Shown here: one piece after another, positions 6,829 through 13,607 of the stretch
How the letters are laid out: the number at the start of each line of letters is the position of its first letter
Numbering within the stretch: position 1 is the first letter of the stretch
Assembly: GCA_013042495.1 (NCBI GenBank)
Contig: JABDQB010000332.1
Coordinates: 1 to 16,221 of the forward strand
DNA from: Gemmatimonadota bacterium
Lineage (GTDB): Bacteria; Gemmatimonadota; Gemmatimonadetes; Palauibacterales; Palauibacteraceae
Length of the DNA: 16,221 nt
Direction: 5' to 3'
Translations under genes and position numbers: made by a program
The notes under the pieces: model-generated
Database searches by the model: none
Told to the model about the DNA's origin: nothing
The model's input: the letters and a program-made list of their open reading frames with translations, nothing else

Positions 6829-8022
6829 ATGCGTGAAACGCCGCAAAGTCGAACCCTGTCAGCTCTGGCCGTTGCCGCCTGCGTGGTCGGACTTGCGGGC
6901 TGTGGAGGCGATGACTTCACCGGACCTGAAGCCCCCGCCGGTGCCATCGAGTTCCAGTCGTTGACCGCGGGGTATTTCCATTCGTGCGGCCTGACGCCGG
7001 CAGGCACGGCTTATTGCTGGGGAGGCAACACCTGGGGCACGCTGGGTGACGGTTCCCTGACGGCGAGCAATCGGCCCGTTCGCGTCGCCGGCGGGCACCG
7101 GTTCGAGGCCATCGAGGCCGGCGCCGGGCACACCTGTGGGGTCACCAACTCCGGGCAGGTGTACTGCTGGGGTCTGAACGACGAAGGGCAGGCAGGCGCG
7201 GACTGGGTTACCCGTGGCATCGTGGAACCCTTGCCGCTGCCGGGCAGCCAGTTCTGGGTCGAGGTCAGCGCAGGACACGATCATTCCTGTGCGCTGACCA
7301 ACACGGGGGTCGCCTGGTGCTGGGGGGACAACGTCACCGGGCACCTGGGCAGCGGCGATCCGATCAACCGGTCTTTTCAGCCCGTTCTCGTTGCCTCTCC
7401 CGTAGCCTTCACGACCGTCGTCGCGGGCTACTACCAGTCGTGTGCTCTGGCGGAATCAGGTCAGATGTACTGCTGGGGACGCAACGATCAGGGACAGATC
7501 GGGGACGGCTCGAGCCAGAACCGGTTCACGCCCGTGCCGGTGGCCGGCGATCTGACCTTCCGCGCGCTGGGAGGCGGAGACGCTTTCATGTGCGGCATCA
7601 CGACCGGCGGCTCCACATGGTGCTGGGGCAGCAACCGGAATGGTGAGCTGGGCGATCCGAATCTGCCGAACCAGGTCGTCCCCGTCGAAGTCGATGGACT
7701 GCCAGAACTCAGGAGGGTCTACGGCGCCGGAGGCGCGTTCACTCTGCCGAGCGCTCCTGCCTATGCCTGTGGATTGACCGCCTCGGGTGAGGCCTGGTGC
7801 TGGGGCGGGACCATCCGCGGCGGGTTGTGGGAAGGCCCCACCGACGGACCGGTCCGCGTGGAGTCCGGCATTCGTTTCCGAAACCTCGGGCTGGGCGCAG
7901 AGCACCTATGCGGCGTGACCAGCGAGGGATGGGCGTTCTGCGGCGGCGCCAACTACGCTGGCCAGCTGGGGGACGGAACCTCCCAGGACCGCGCATCGAT
8001 GGTTGGCGTCGTGCGACCGTAG
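6829..8022 (+). CDS. RCC1-repeat (beta-propeller) lipoprotein with one CX9C pair per repeat
   Basis: This is a 397-residue probable lipoprotein: signal peptide ending in GLAGC with C25 as the lipidated residue, then a short GGDDFTG linker. The remainder is seven RCC1-type repeats of about 50 residues, each carrying AG-x-x-H/Y-x-C-G/A-L/V-T, then Y/W-CWG and N-x-x-G-Q-x-GDG, which together predict a seven-bladed propeller. Every repeat has two cysteines exactly nine residues apart, and apart from C25 and C18 in the signal there are no others. Known RCC1 proteins bind protein partners; bacterial exported ones are largely uncharacterised. ATG 6829 has GAAGGAG upstream, and the nearer upstream ATG stops after a few codons. 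Its stop lies two bases from the stop of convergent pfkA, with no terminator between. Its target is unknown. Confidence 0.9.
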   Translation: MRETPQSRTLSALAVAACVVGLAGCGGDDFTGPEAPAGAIEFQSLTAGYFHSCGLTPAGTAYCWGGNTWGTLGDGSLTASNRPVRVAGGHRFEAIEAGAGHTCGVTNSGQVYCWGLNDEGQAGADWVTRGIVEPLPLPGSQFWVEVSAGHDHSCALTNTGVAWCWGDNVTGHLGSGDPINRSFQPVLVASPVAFTTVVAGYYQSCALAESGQMYCWGRNDQGQIGDGSSQNRFTPVPVAGDLTFRALGGGDAFMCGITTGGSTWCWGSNRNGELGDPNLPNQVVPVEVDGLPELRRVYGAGGAFTLPSAPAYACGLTASGEAWCWGGTIRGGLWEGPTDGPVRVESGIRFRNLGLGAEHLCGVTSEGWAFCGGANYAGQLGDGTSQDRASMVGVVRP

Positions 8023-8024
8023 CC

Positions 8025-9131
8025 TCAGTCGCCGAAGCTGATCCCAAGCTCGCGGGCCGTCAGCATCGTGTCGCTGTCCAGCGGCACGGTCTTCATGCGC
8101 GCGATCGCGCTCGACAGGGGAACGTACCGCACAGTCGGCGGATCGAGGGCCACCATGCACCCGAAGCACCCCTCCGCGATCGCCCGCACGGCCGCCGATC
8201 CGAACCTGAGGGCCAGGATGCGATCGTGCGTGGTCGGGCTTCCGCCCCGAAGCAGGTGACCCAGTACCACGGTCCGTGTCTCCTTGCCTGTCAGATCCGC
8301 CAGCTGCCCGGCGACCTGATGGCCGATCCCGCCCAGGCGCTCCTGCTGGCCGATCGTCTTGCCCACGATCGATCGATCGCCGTCTACGGGGCGGGCCCCT
8401 TCCGCGACCACGATGATCGCGAAGTCGCGGCCCCGCTCCGCACGCACCCTCACGCGCTCAGCTACCTTCTCGATGTCATAAGGGATCTCCGGAATCAGGA
8501 CGGCGTCGGCGGTGCCGGCGACCCCCGCATACAGGGCGATCCAGCCCGCATAGCGGCCCATCACTTCGACCACCATCACCCTGTCGTGCGCTTCGGCCGT
8601 CGAGTGCAGACGGTCCACGCACTCGGCGGCAAAGCTCACCGCGGTGTCGAATCCGAACGTCACCACAGTCTCTGCCAGGTCGTTGTCGATCGTCTTCGGC
8701 ACGCCAACCACACGGATTCCCTTCTGAGACAGGACGTTCGCGATCTCGAGAGACCCGTCGCCCCCGATCGCCACCAGGGCATCCGCACCGATCGTGTTCA
8801 GCTTCTCCACGAGTTCGTCCGACCGGTCACGCTCGTACCACTGCCCGTCGTCTCCCAGGGTCGGATAGGCGATCGGGCTCCCCCGGTTGGTGGTTCCCAG
8901 GATCGTACCGCCCAGGTGAGTGATCCCGCGCACGGATTCGCGCGTGAGATTCATGATTCCACCGTCGGCATAGACATCCGGAGTCATGAGGCCGTTGTAC
9001 CCATCACGAATGCCCAGACACTCCCACCCTCGTTGCAACGCCGACAACACGACGCTGCGGATTACGGCATTGAGGCCTGGCGCGTCTCCGCCCCCGGTAC
9101 TGATGGCGATCCGGCGAATAGCCTGGCTCAT
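8025..9131 (-). CDS. pfkA: 6-phosphofructokinase (group III-like, probably ATP-dependent)
   Basis: This is a 368-residue cytosolic glycolytic kinase converting fructose 6-phosphate to fructose 1,6-bisphosphate. Seen: STGGGDAPGLN (11-21), LGGTILGTTNRG (73-84), GGDGS (123-127), PKTIDND (145-151, catalytic D149), MGRYAGW (191-197), PEIPYD (214-219) and RGGSPT (295-300). At the two positions that separate phosphoryl donors (E. coli 104 and 124) it has Gly126 and Lys146. Gly at 104 favours ATP; Lys at 124 is typical of PPi enzymes but also of group III ATP enzymes such as those of actinomycetes, so ATP is the better guess. The open frame extends to 9533, but ATG 9131 has GGAG 8-9 bases upstream and begins the conserved N-terminus. 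Convergent with the RCC1 gene. Confidence 0.94.
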   Translation of the reverse strand: MSQAIRRIAISTGGGDAPGLNAVIRSVVLSALQRGWECLGIRDGYNGLMTPDVYADGGIMNLTRESVRGITHLGGTILGTTNRGSPIAYPTLGDDGQWYERDRSDELVEKLNTIGADALVAIGGDGSLEIANVLSQKGIRVVGVPKTIDNDLAETVVTFGFDTAVSFAAECVDRLHSTAEAHDRVMVVEVMGRYAGWIALYAGVAGTADAVLIPEIPYDIEKVAERVRVRAERGRDFAIIVVAEGARPVDGDRSIVGKTIGQQERLGGIGHQVAGQLADLTGKETRTVVLGHLLRGGSPTTHDRILALRFGSAAVRAIAEGCFGCMVALDPPTVRYVPLSSAIARMKTVPLDSDTMLTARELGISFGD

Positions 9132-9175
9132 TCGCGCTCTCCATGGAGGTGACGGTGCGGTGATGCTCGGACGCC

Positions 9176-9181
9176 AATATA
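9176..9181 (-). promoter_or_regulatory. Candidate -10 of pfkA
   Basis: TATATT on the minus strand sits about 45 bases upstream of the pfkA ATG. The matching -35 position has only a weak TTCGCT. The AT-rich hexamer stands out in a GC-rich region. Confidence 0.4.
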
Positions 9182-9221
9182 GCGGCAGGGTGCGCCGAGC
9201 GAAGGGATGAGGGCCAGGGGC

Positions 9222-9255
9222 GGAGGTCCCGCGAGGGCCGCGCGACCTCCTTTTT
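9222..9255 (+). terminator. Strong intrinsic terminator on the plus strand with no gene upstream
   Basis: GGAGGTC (9222-9228) pairs with GACCTCC (9244-9250); after one C/C mismatch a CGCG/CGCG inner stem closes on an AGGGC loop (9234-9238); five T residues follow at 9251-9255. This is the most canonical terminator in the window, but it is oriented for a plus-strand transcript, and the only gene upstream on that strand is the RCC1 gene, 1.2 kb away behind antisense pfkA. Confidence 0.75.
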
Positions 9256-9269
9256 CGTCCACTTTCACG

Positions 9270-9275
9270 TATACT
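9270..9275 (+). promoter_or_regulatory. Candidate -10 of the TadG-like gene
   Basis: TATACT (five of six to consensus) lies just after the terminator, predicting a start near 9282 and a leader of about 118 bases before the ATG at 9400. No good -35 is visible at 17 bases upstream. Confidence 0.45.
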
Positions 9276-9280
9276 GTAAG

Positions 9281-9330
9281 GGCAGACACGGAGTCCCCCT
9301 ACCCCGGCCCGGCCGGAGTCCCGCTCTGCC
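9281..9330 (+). other. Potentially structured 5' leader of the TadG-like gene
   Basis: GGCAGA (9281-9286), near the predicted transcript start, can pair with TCTGCC (9325-9330). Inside lie a CCGGC/GCCGG hairpin (9304-9316) and two copies of CGGAGTCCC (9289-9297 and 9314-9322, 25 bases apart). It matches no riboswitch class I recognise. Confidence 0.3.
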
Positions 9331-9399
9331 ACCCGTGGAACGGATTTTCTGCGCGGCCCCCCTGCAGGCCCGTACCCGTTTCTCTCTCGGGAGGCTGTC

Positions 9400-10545
9400 A
9401 TGTCAGCGTCACGATTTCTCCGCCGACTCGACGAGCGAGGTGCCACGCTAGAGCTGGTCGCGGTGTCCCTCGCGGTTTGCCTGGCCGCGGCGGCCCTGGC
9501 CGTAGACGTCGGTCTCCTGGTCACCGCCCGCACCGAAGCGCAACGCAGCGCCGATATGGCAGCTCACGCCGGTGCTTCCGCCTTGATTCCGAACCCGTAC
9601 AGTGAGGCAGCGGCCCGGTCGGAAGCCATCTTGTTTGCGGCGAAGAACGACATTCGAGGCGATTCAACCGTCGTGCTCCCGGAAGACGTGGAGGTCATGC
9701 TCGACGAGTCCAAGGTGCGAGTCACAGTGCACCGGACGATGAGTCGGGGCAGCCCGATCGCGACCTTTTTCGCGCGCATGCTGGGTGTCGACGAGGTCGA
9801 CATCCGGGCCGTGGCAGCGGCCGTCGCCCGGCCGGCCGATGCCGTCGACTGCCTCCTTCCGGTGGCAATCGCGGACCGTTGGCGGGAAGCCGATGGAACG
9901 CCGGCGGACGTCAACGATACTTGGGACCCTGACGAGGGAGACGAGTACGACGATGGCTCGGTCGGGTACACCACGGACGATCTCGGCCGGTTGATCACCC
10001 TGAAGCCGTCACAGGGTGCGAGCCACAAGAACGACGGCACCAGCCAGGGCGACTCGATTCCCGACAGCAACCGCTTCGAGGCGGGCTGGTGGTACCTGTG
10101 GTATCCGACGGGAGGCGGGGGAGCGAAGACGCTGCGCGAACAGGTTCTCAGGTGCCCGGAGCTGAGCAAGCCCTGGAAGGTGGGCGACTGGGTGACGGAC
10201 AAGAACGGCAACGTGCAGAGCATCCAGAAGGCGTTCAACGATCTGATCGCCCGTGACCCGAGCGCTTACTGGGATGACGGCTGCAAATGCGTGGAGGGGT
10301 CCGCGTTCCCCGTGTCACCGCGACTGCGCGCCATTCCCATGTTCAATCCGGAAACGTACACGAAGCAGGGACCGGGATCGAATTTCCAGATCTCGGACTT
10401 CATGGGCGTATTCGTGATCCCCGGTCCGGGCGGTCCCCCGGGCCAGCAGAGTACCTATGCGTACATAGCATCCATCCAGGGACAACTGGGGGGAGGAGGA
10501 CCGACCACGGGACCCCTTGTGAAGGCGGTTCAGATCGTAGAGTAG
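9400..10545 (+). CDS. TadG-like (Flp pilus-assembly type) membrane-anchored protein
   Basis: This 381-residue protein has the N-terminal Tad/TadG hallmark: basic SRFLRRLDERGATLELVAVSL, a transmembrane helix at about 18-40, then VDVGLLVTARTEAQRSADMAAHAGASAL (35-62), as in putative Flp pilus-assembly TadG N-terminal domains. The remainder is extracytoplasmic: about 65-145 resembles the usual TadG stem, then a very acidic segment (170-187, a possible divalent-cation site), a Trp/Tyr-rich part (229-235), cysteines 151, 252, 295 and 297, and a Gly/Pro-rich tail (340-370). Family members sit with tadABC, cpaB or prepilin genes; none are present here. GGGAGG lies 5 bases before ATG 9400. The role (minor pilin, secreted surface protein or other) is unknown; the domain call is fairly secure. 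Confidence 0.82.
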   Translation: MSASRFLRRLDERGATLELVAVSLAVCLAAAALAVDVGLLVTARTEAQRSADMAAHAGASALIPNPYSEAAARSEAILFAAKNDIRGDSTVVLPEDVEVMLDESKVRVTVHRTMSRGSPIATFFARMLGVDEVDIRAVAAAVARPADAVDCLLPVAIADRWREADGTPADVNDTWDPDEGDEYDDGSVGYTTDDLGRLITLKPSQGASHKNDGTSQGDSIPDSNRFEAGWWYLWYPTGGGGAKTLREQVLRCPELSKPWKVGDWVTDKNGNVQSIQKAFNDLIARDPSAYWDDGCKCVEGSAFPVSPRLRAIPMFNPETYTKQGPGSNFQISDFMGVFVIPGPGGPPGQQSTYAYIASIQGQLGGGGPTTGPLVKAVQIVE

Positions 10546-10586
10546 GGTACCCGGGGATCCGTCAGCGCGGGTTGCGGGCAGATCTC

Positions 10587-10617
10587 GGAAGCGGCGCTCC
10601 TAAGAGCGTCGCTTTCT
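10587..10617 (+). terminator. Terminator hairpin after the TadG-like gene
   Basis: AAGCGGCGCTC (10589-10599) pairs with GAGCGTCGCTT (10604-10614) through 11 pairs including one G-U, around a CTAA loop. Two more pairs can extend it (G10588-U10615, G10587-C10616), and TTTCTC follows on the plus strand. The loop contains the stop codon of the convergent minus-strand gene, so 3' ends of both transcripts meet here. Confidence 0.7.
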
Positions 10618-11019
10618 CATCCGGGCGGTGACGACTCCAATCAGAAGACCCACGACCGAGGCCAGCGGAGCATACAGGAACGCGGCCACCGCTCCGCTGA
10701 GCGCATCCCAGGGCAGAAGCAGTGGACTGGCGAGTAACAACAGGAAGACCCCACCGCCAACCAGCGCACCGCCCACGCATCCGTGCCGGGCGGCGCCTGC
10801 GACATCCACGCGACCGCCTCGCAGGGCGTACCACCCGAGGAAAGCTGCCGTGACGGCAAAGGGTAGCGGCCACAGCAGCAGGAAGCTCAGGTCGTCAGCA
10901 GCGCCGCTTGCCAGCCCGCCACCCGCCACGCTGTCCAGCGCGACCCACGCGGTCAGCACTGCACCGAGGGTCGCGGCTGCGCGAAGGACTCTCGCCCGCC
11001 CGGTCCGGCCTATAGCCAA
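10600..11019 (-). CDS. Small four-helix membrane protein, unrecognised
   Basis: This 139-residue protein is almost entirely hydrophobic, with four probable helices (about 12-33, 44-64, 80-102, 106-130) and a basic C-terminus (ARMRKRRS). I recognise no family motif; Gly-rich stretches (GCVGGALVGGG) suggest close helix packing. The first start is a TTG at 11019 that overlaps the last 10 bases of corA in another frame, with GAGAAG upstream, so it would be translationally coupled; a GTG at 10959 is an alternative but would shorten the first helix. It is last in the mscS-corA operon and ends inside the convergent terminator loop. A CorA or MscS partner role is possible but unsupported. Confidence 0.65.
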   Translation of the reverse strand: MAIGRTGRARVLRAAATLGAVLTAWVALDSVAGGGLASGAADDLSFLLLWPLPFAVTAAFLGWYALRGGRVDVAGAARHGCVGGALVGGGVFLLLLASPLLLPWDALSGAVAAFLYAPLASVVGLLIGVVTARMRKRRS

Positions 11020-12119
11020 CGACGGCTTCTCACGAACAGGAACATGCCCACGGCCACGGCCAGCATAACCAGAAGAGCAGCGGGATATCCGAAGGCCCAG
11101 CCGAGCTCGGGCATGTTCCAGCGCGATGCCGATGGGTCGAAGTTCATCCCGTACAGCCCCGCGATGAAGCTGAGCGGAATGAAGGTGGTGGCCACGATCG
11201 TCAGCACCTTCATCACCTCGTTCATCCGGTTGCTGACCATCGTCAGGTAGGTGTTCATCAGGTCGCTCGCGACATCCCTGAGCGCCTCGGTCAGGTCTAT
11301 GATCCGGACCACGTGGTCGTAGGCGTCCCGCAGGTACTTCTGCGTGTCCTCCTCGATGAGGTGGTCCGCCTCGCGCTGCATGATCGCGAGCATGTCACGG
11401 TGCGGCCAGATCGCCTTGCGGAGATTCACCAGGTCCCGTTTCAAGGCGTGCAGGCGCGCCAACGTGTCCTGGTCGGGCTCGCCGAACACTTCATCCTCCA
11501 GCGCGTCCAGCTCATCACCGAGCGCCTCCAATACCGGGAAATAGCCGTCCACAACCGAATCAATCAATGCATACGCAAGGTAGTCGGAAGCGCGCGATCG
11601 GATCCGGCCGGAGCCGTGCCGAATCCGCACTCTGACCGGGTCGAAGCAATCGCCCGCTTCCTCTTGCATCGTCAGCAGGAACCCCTTGCCGAGCAGCATG
11701 CTCACCTGTTCGGTTCCCGCGTGGCCCGGAAGCGGCATGCGAACGACGATGAACAGTTGATCGCCAAAGGCCTCGACCTTGGCTCGCTGCCCCATGTTCA
11801 CCGCGTCCTCGAGCACCAGGCTGTGAGCGTCGAACACCCCGCCGACTTGCCTGAGTACCTCGGGATCGCCAACGCCGTTGACGTTGATCCACAGCACCGG
11901 GTATGACCCGGCGAGTTCCCGGATCTCCGCGGGCCTCGAGATCTCCGCTTCCTCGAGCCCGTCCGGTCCGTAGGCCATGGCCCGGATCTCGGGGGGAGCC
12001 GCCTCGAGATCGGCCATCAGGGTGCCGGGCGCGGAACCCGGCGGTGCCTTGCGCCGATGGAACCGGAGGCGCGATCGACGGTGCGGAAGCCGGTACGGGT
12101 CAGGGTGATTTGCTGTCAC
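11010..12119 (-). CDS. corA: CorA-family magnesium/cobalt transporter
   Basis: This is a 369-residue inner-membrane divalent-cation channel. The large N-terminal cytoplasmic domain (about 1-300) includes LVLEDAVNMGQRAKVE (101-116) and a long helical stalk (about 195-300, DELDALEDEVF). TM1 (about 305-323) ends in the invariant selectivity motif YGMNF (323-327), then the periplasmic loop NMPELGW and TM2 (343-363), with a short basic RSRRWL tail, all as in pentameric CorA. The frame extends upstream to 12185 into mscS, but GTG 12119 is preferred because GGGAGG, in the last codons of mscS, is about 9 bases upstream. It is the middle gene of the mscS-corA-membrane protein operon; the spacing to mscS is 4 bases. 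Confidence 0.92.
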   Translation of the reverse strand: MTANHPDPYRLPHRRSRLRFHRRKAPPGSAPGTLMADLEAAPPEIRAMAYGPDGLEEAEISRPAEIRELAGSYPVLWINVNGVGDPEVLRQVGGVFDAHSLVLEDAVNMGQRAKVEAFGDQLFIVVRMPLPGHAGTEQVSMLLGKGFLLTMQEEAGDCFDPVRVRIRHGSGRIRSRASDYLAYALIDSVVDGYFPVLEALGDELDALEDEVFGEPDQDTLARLHALKRDLVNLRKAIWPHRDMLAIMQREADHLIEEDTQKYLRDAYDHVVRIIDLTEALRDVASDLMNTYLTMVSNRMNEVMKVLTIVATTFIPLSFIAGLYGMNFDPSASRWNMPELGWAFGYPAALLVMLAVAVGMFLFVRSRRWL

Positions 12120-12123
12120 CGTC

Positions 12124-13011
12124 TCATCCTCCCGCTTGAGGGATCGACTCGAAGGCCTGTTCGACCACGGGGTCGAAGTGAACATCCAGCTGCGGGAACG
12201 CGATCGTTATCCCGTCTTCCTGCAAGGCCCACCAGATCGCCTCATTCAGGATCGACCGCTGCCGGCGCAGGTCCCATGGATCATTCGTCCATACCGAGAC
12301 CATGAAGTCGACGCTCGAGGAGCCGAACTCCCGCATGAGGATCCTTGGCTCCAGGCCCGGAGAACGCCACGACACCGACTCGGCCGCTCGCAGCAGCGAC
12401 TGCTTCACCGCGTGCATGTCCGAAGAGTACACGACTCCCACCGTGCCATCGATACGGTACAGGGTGTCCTTCAGGGTGTAGTTCGTCACCGTCGACTGGA
12501 CGAGAACGGAATTGGGGATAATCAGGTCTTCCTCGTTCAGCGCACGAGCCAGGGTGGAGCGGATTCCCAGCTGCTTGATCGTTATGCGCCGGCCGTCCAC
12601 TTCCACGACGTCCCCCGGCTTGATGCTACGTTCGAACAGGAGAATGACCCCCGACACGAAGTTCTGGGCAATGTTCTGCATCGCGAAGCCGATCGCGATG
12701 GCGAACAGGGCGCCGGCCGCGAAGAGCGCGGTCAGGTCGATTCCGATGGTGTGCAGGGCCAGACCCAACCCGGCGATCAGAATGGCGTAGTGCACCAGCC
12801 GTTCCGTCACCGCGATTGATCCGGCGCTCTGTACATCGCGGCGCGCGGCGACCCTGGTAAACCACCGGCCCATAAGCCAGGTGATGGCGAACGTCACTAT
12901 CACGATGACCGCCGCCGTCGCCATCGTCGCCACCGTCACATCGGTCTTCCCGAGGGTAAACAACTTCAGGTCCAGGATGGTCAGCAGATCCGCTGGAAAC
13001 AGGTCGTTCAC
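12124..13011 (-). CDS. Small-conductance mechanosensitive channel (MscS family)
   Basis: This is a 295-residue inner-membrane channel that opens under membrane tension to relieve osmotic downshock. TM1 about 28-49, TM2 about 70-90, and the pore helix TM3 with the Gly/Ala pattern FAAGALFAIAIGFAMQNIAQNFVSG (97-121; the QN...SG signature). The cytoplasmic beta domain begins FERSIKPGDVVEVDGRRI (126-143), followed by IPNSVL (165-170) and a C-terminal domain ending QLDVHFDP. Size is like E. coli MscS (286). The frame opens at a TTG at 13047; GTG 13011 is preferred because GGAG lies 9 bases upstream. It is the first gene of an operon with corA and a small membrane protein, fed by the divergent promoter near 13060. 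Confidence 0.92.
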   Translation of the reverse strand: MNDLFPADLLTILDLKLFTLGKTDVTVATMATAAVIVIVTFAITWLMGRWFTRVAARRDVQSAGSIAVTERLVHYAILIAGLGLALHTIGIDLTALFAAGALFAIAIGFAMQNIAQNFVSGVILLFERSIKPGDVVEVDGRRITIKQLGIRSTLARALNEEDLIIPNSVLVQSTVTNYTLKDTLYRIDGTVGVVYSSDMHAVKQSLLRAAESVSWRSPGLEPRILMREFGSSSVDFMVSVWTNDPWDLRRQRSILNEAIWWALQEDGITIAFPQLDVHFDPVVEQAFESIPQAGG

Positions 13012-13058
13012 TGGCGTAATCTCCGGCAAGGGACGTCCAGAATACAACTCATCCTGAT

Positions 13059-13064
13059 AGTATA
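13059..13064 (-). promoter_or_regulatory. Candidate -10 of the mscS-corA operon
   Basis: TATACT on the minus strand gives a predicted start near 13052 and a leader of about 40 bases before GTG 13011. The -35 region is weak. It lies 9 bases from the plus-strand -10, so the two promoters face away from each other and compete for the same DNA. Confidence 0.5.
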
Positions 13065-13073
13065 TGGTGAGAC

Positions 13074-13079
13074 TATAAT
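13074..13079 (+). promoter_or_regulatory. Candidate -10 (perfect TATAAT) of the 167-residue gene
   Basis: TATAAT matches the consensus exactly in a GC-rich background, with a predicted start near 13086, only about 18 bases before the ATG at 13104, leaving just enough room for its ribosome site. No clear -35. Confidence 0.55.
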
Positions 13080-13103
13080 CCGTCGAACTCGGGAGGTTCC
13101 TGC

Positions 13104-13607
13104 ATGTACGGATGGGAAAGAGACGCGCTCGGAATCGACACGCTGGGAGAGATCCGGGGTTCGGTGTCCGTGGGCATGACCCTCGATGCGGCGGCGTCGG
13201 ACCGGGCAGCCTGGTGGATCGCCACCCTTTTTGGCCCGGACTTCTGGACGCACTGGCGGGTCGGCCTTCTTAGACCCACCCTGCTCGGCAAGGCCGACCA
13301 ACCGATCGCGCCGCCGGAACCGATGATCATGAGCCTGCCGCGGTTCGTGGGTAAGAAGGTGGCGGACATCGGTGACCACATGGGCTTCATCGCCGTGTGT
13401 CCCGCGATCATCGAGGAAAGGTCCCTGGCCTTCGGAGTCGTGGGCACGACCGAAGAGGAGGCGGCCCAGCGGCGAGTCGAACCACGGGAACATTGGGCTC
13501 TCGTGGCACCCAGCGATATTGCCGGAAGATTGGGGCTGACGCCCGAGGCTCACGTGCGAGTTCGGCTGTTGCCATCGTCGTACAGGGCCGACCCCACACA
13601 CGGTTGA
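13104..13607 (+). CDS. Unrecognised 167-residue protein
   Basis: The product has no signal peptide or membrane helix and is probably cytosolic. It is rich in tryptophan in the first half (residues 4, 37, 38, 48, 51) and has several MxLP, GKKVADIGDHMGF and VCPAIIEERSLAFGVVGTTEEEAAQRR stretches, then EHWALVAPSDIAGRLGLTP and a beta-like VRVRLLP end. I cannot assign a family. Support for a real gene is good: GGGAGG 7 bases before ATG 13104, a perfect TATAAT just upstream, GC-rich third positions, and a clean slot between divergent mscS and downstream uridine kinase. The 115 bases to uridine kinase hold only a short 5-pair hairpin (13614-13626). Confidence 0.8.
   Translation: MYGWERDALGIDTLGEIRGSVSVGMTLDAAASDRAAWWIATLFGPDFWTHWRVGLLRPTLLGKADQPIAPPEPMIMSLPRFVGKKVADIGDHMGFIAVCPAIIEERSLAFGVVGTTEEEAAQRRVEPREHWALVAPSDIAGRLGLTPEAHVRVRLLPSSYRADPTHG

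Noticed and set aside
8012..8032. GCGAC/GTCGC inverted repeat across the RCC1 and pfkA stops as a terminator
   Set aside because: Only five pairs with a 10-base loop and no T run; too weak to call.
7797..9152. 451-codon plus-strand frame spanning the RCC1 3' end and antisense pfkA
   Set aside because: Overlaps two secure genes and has shadow-type composition. Long GC-rich antisense frames are expected by chance.
9132..9533. N-terminal extension of pfkA to the first in-frame start at 9533
   Set aside because: The conserved PFK N-terminus starts at 9131 with a good ribosome site; the extension would run through the terminator hairpin and into the TadG-like gene.
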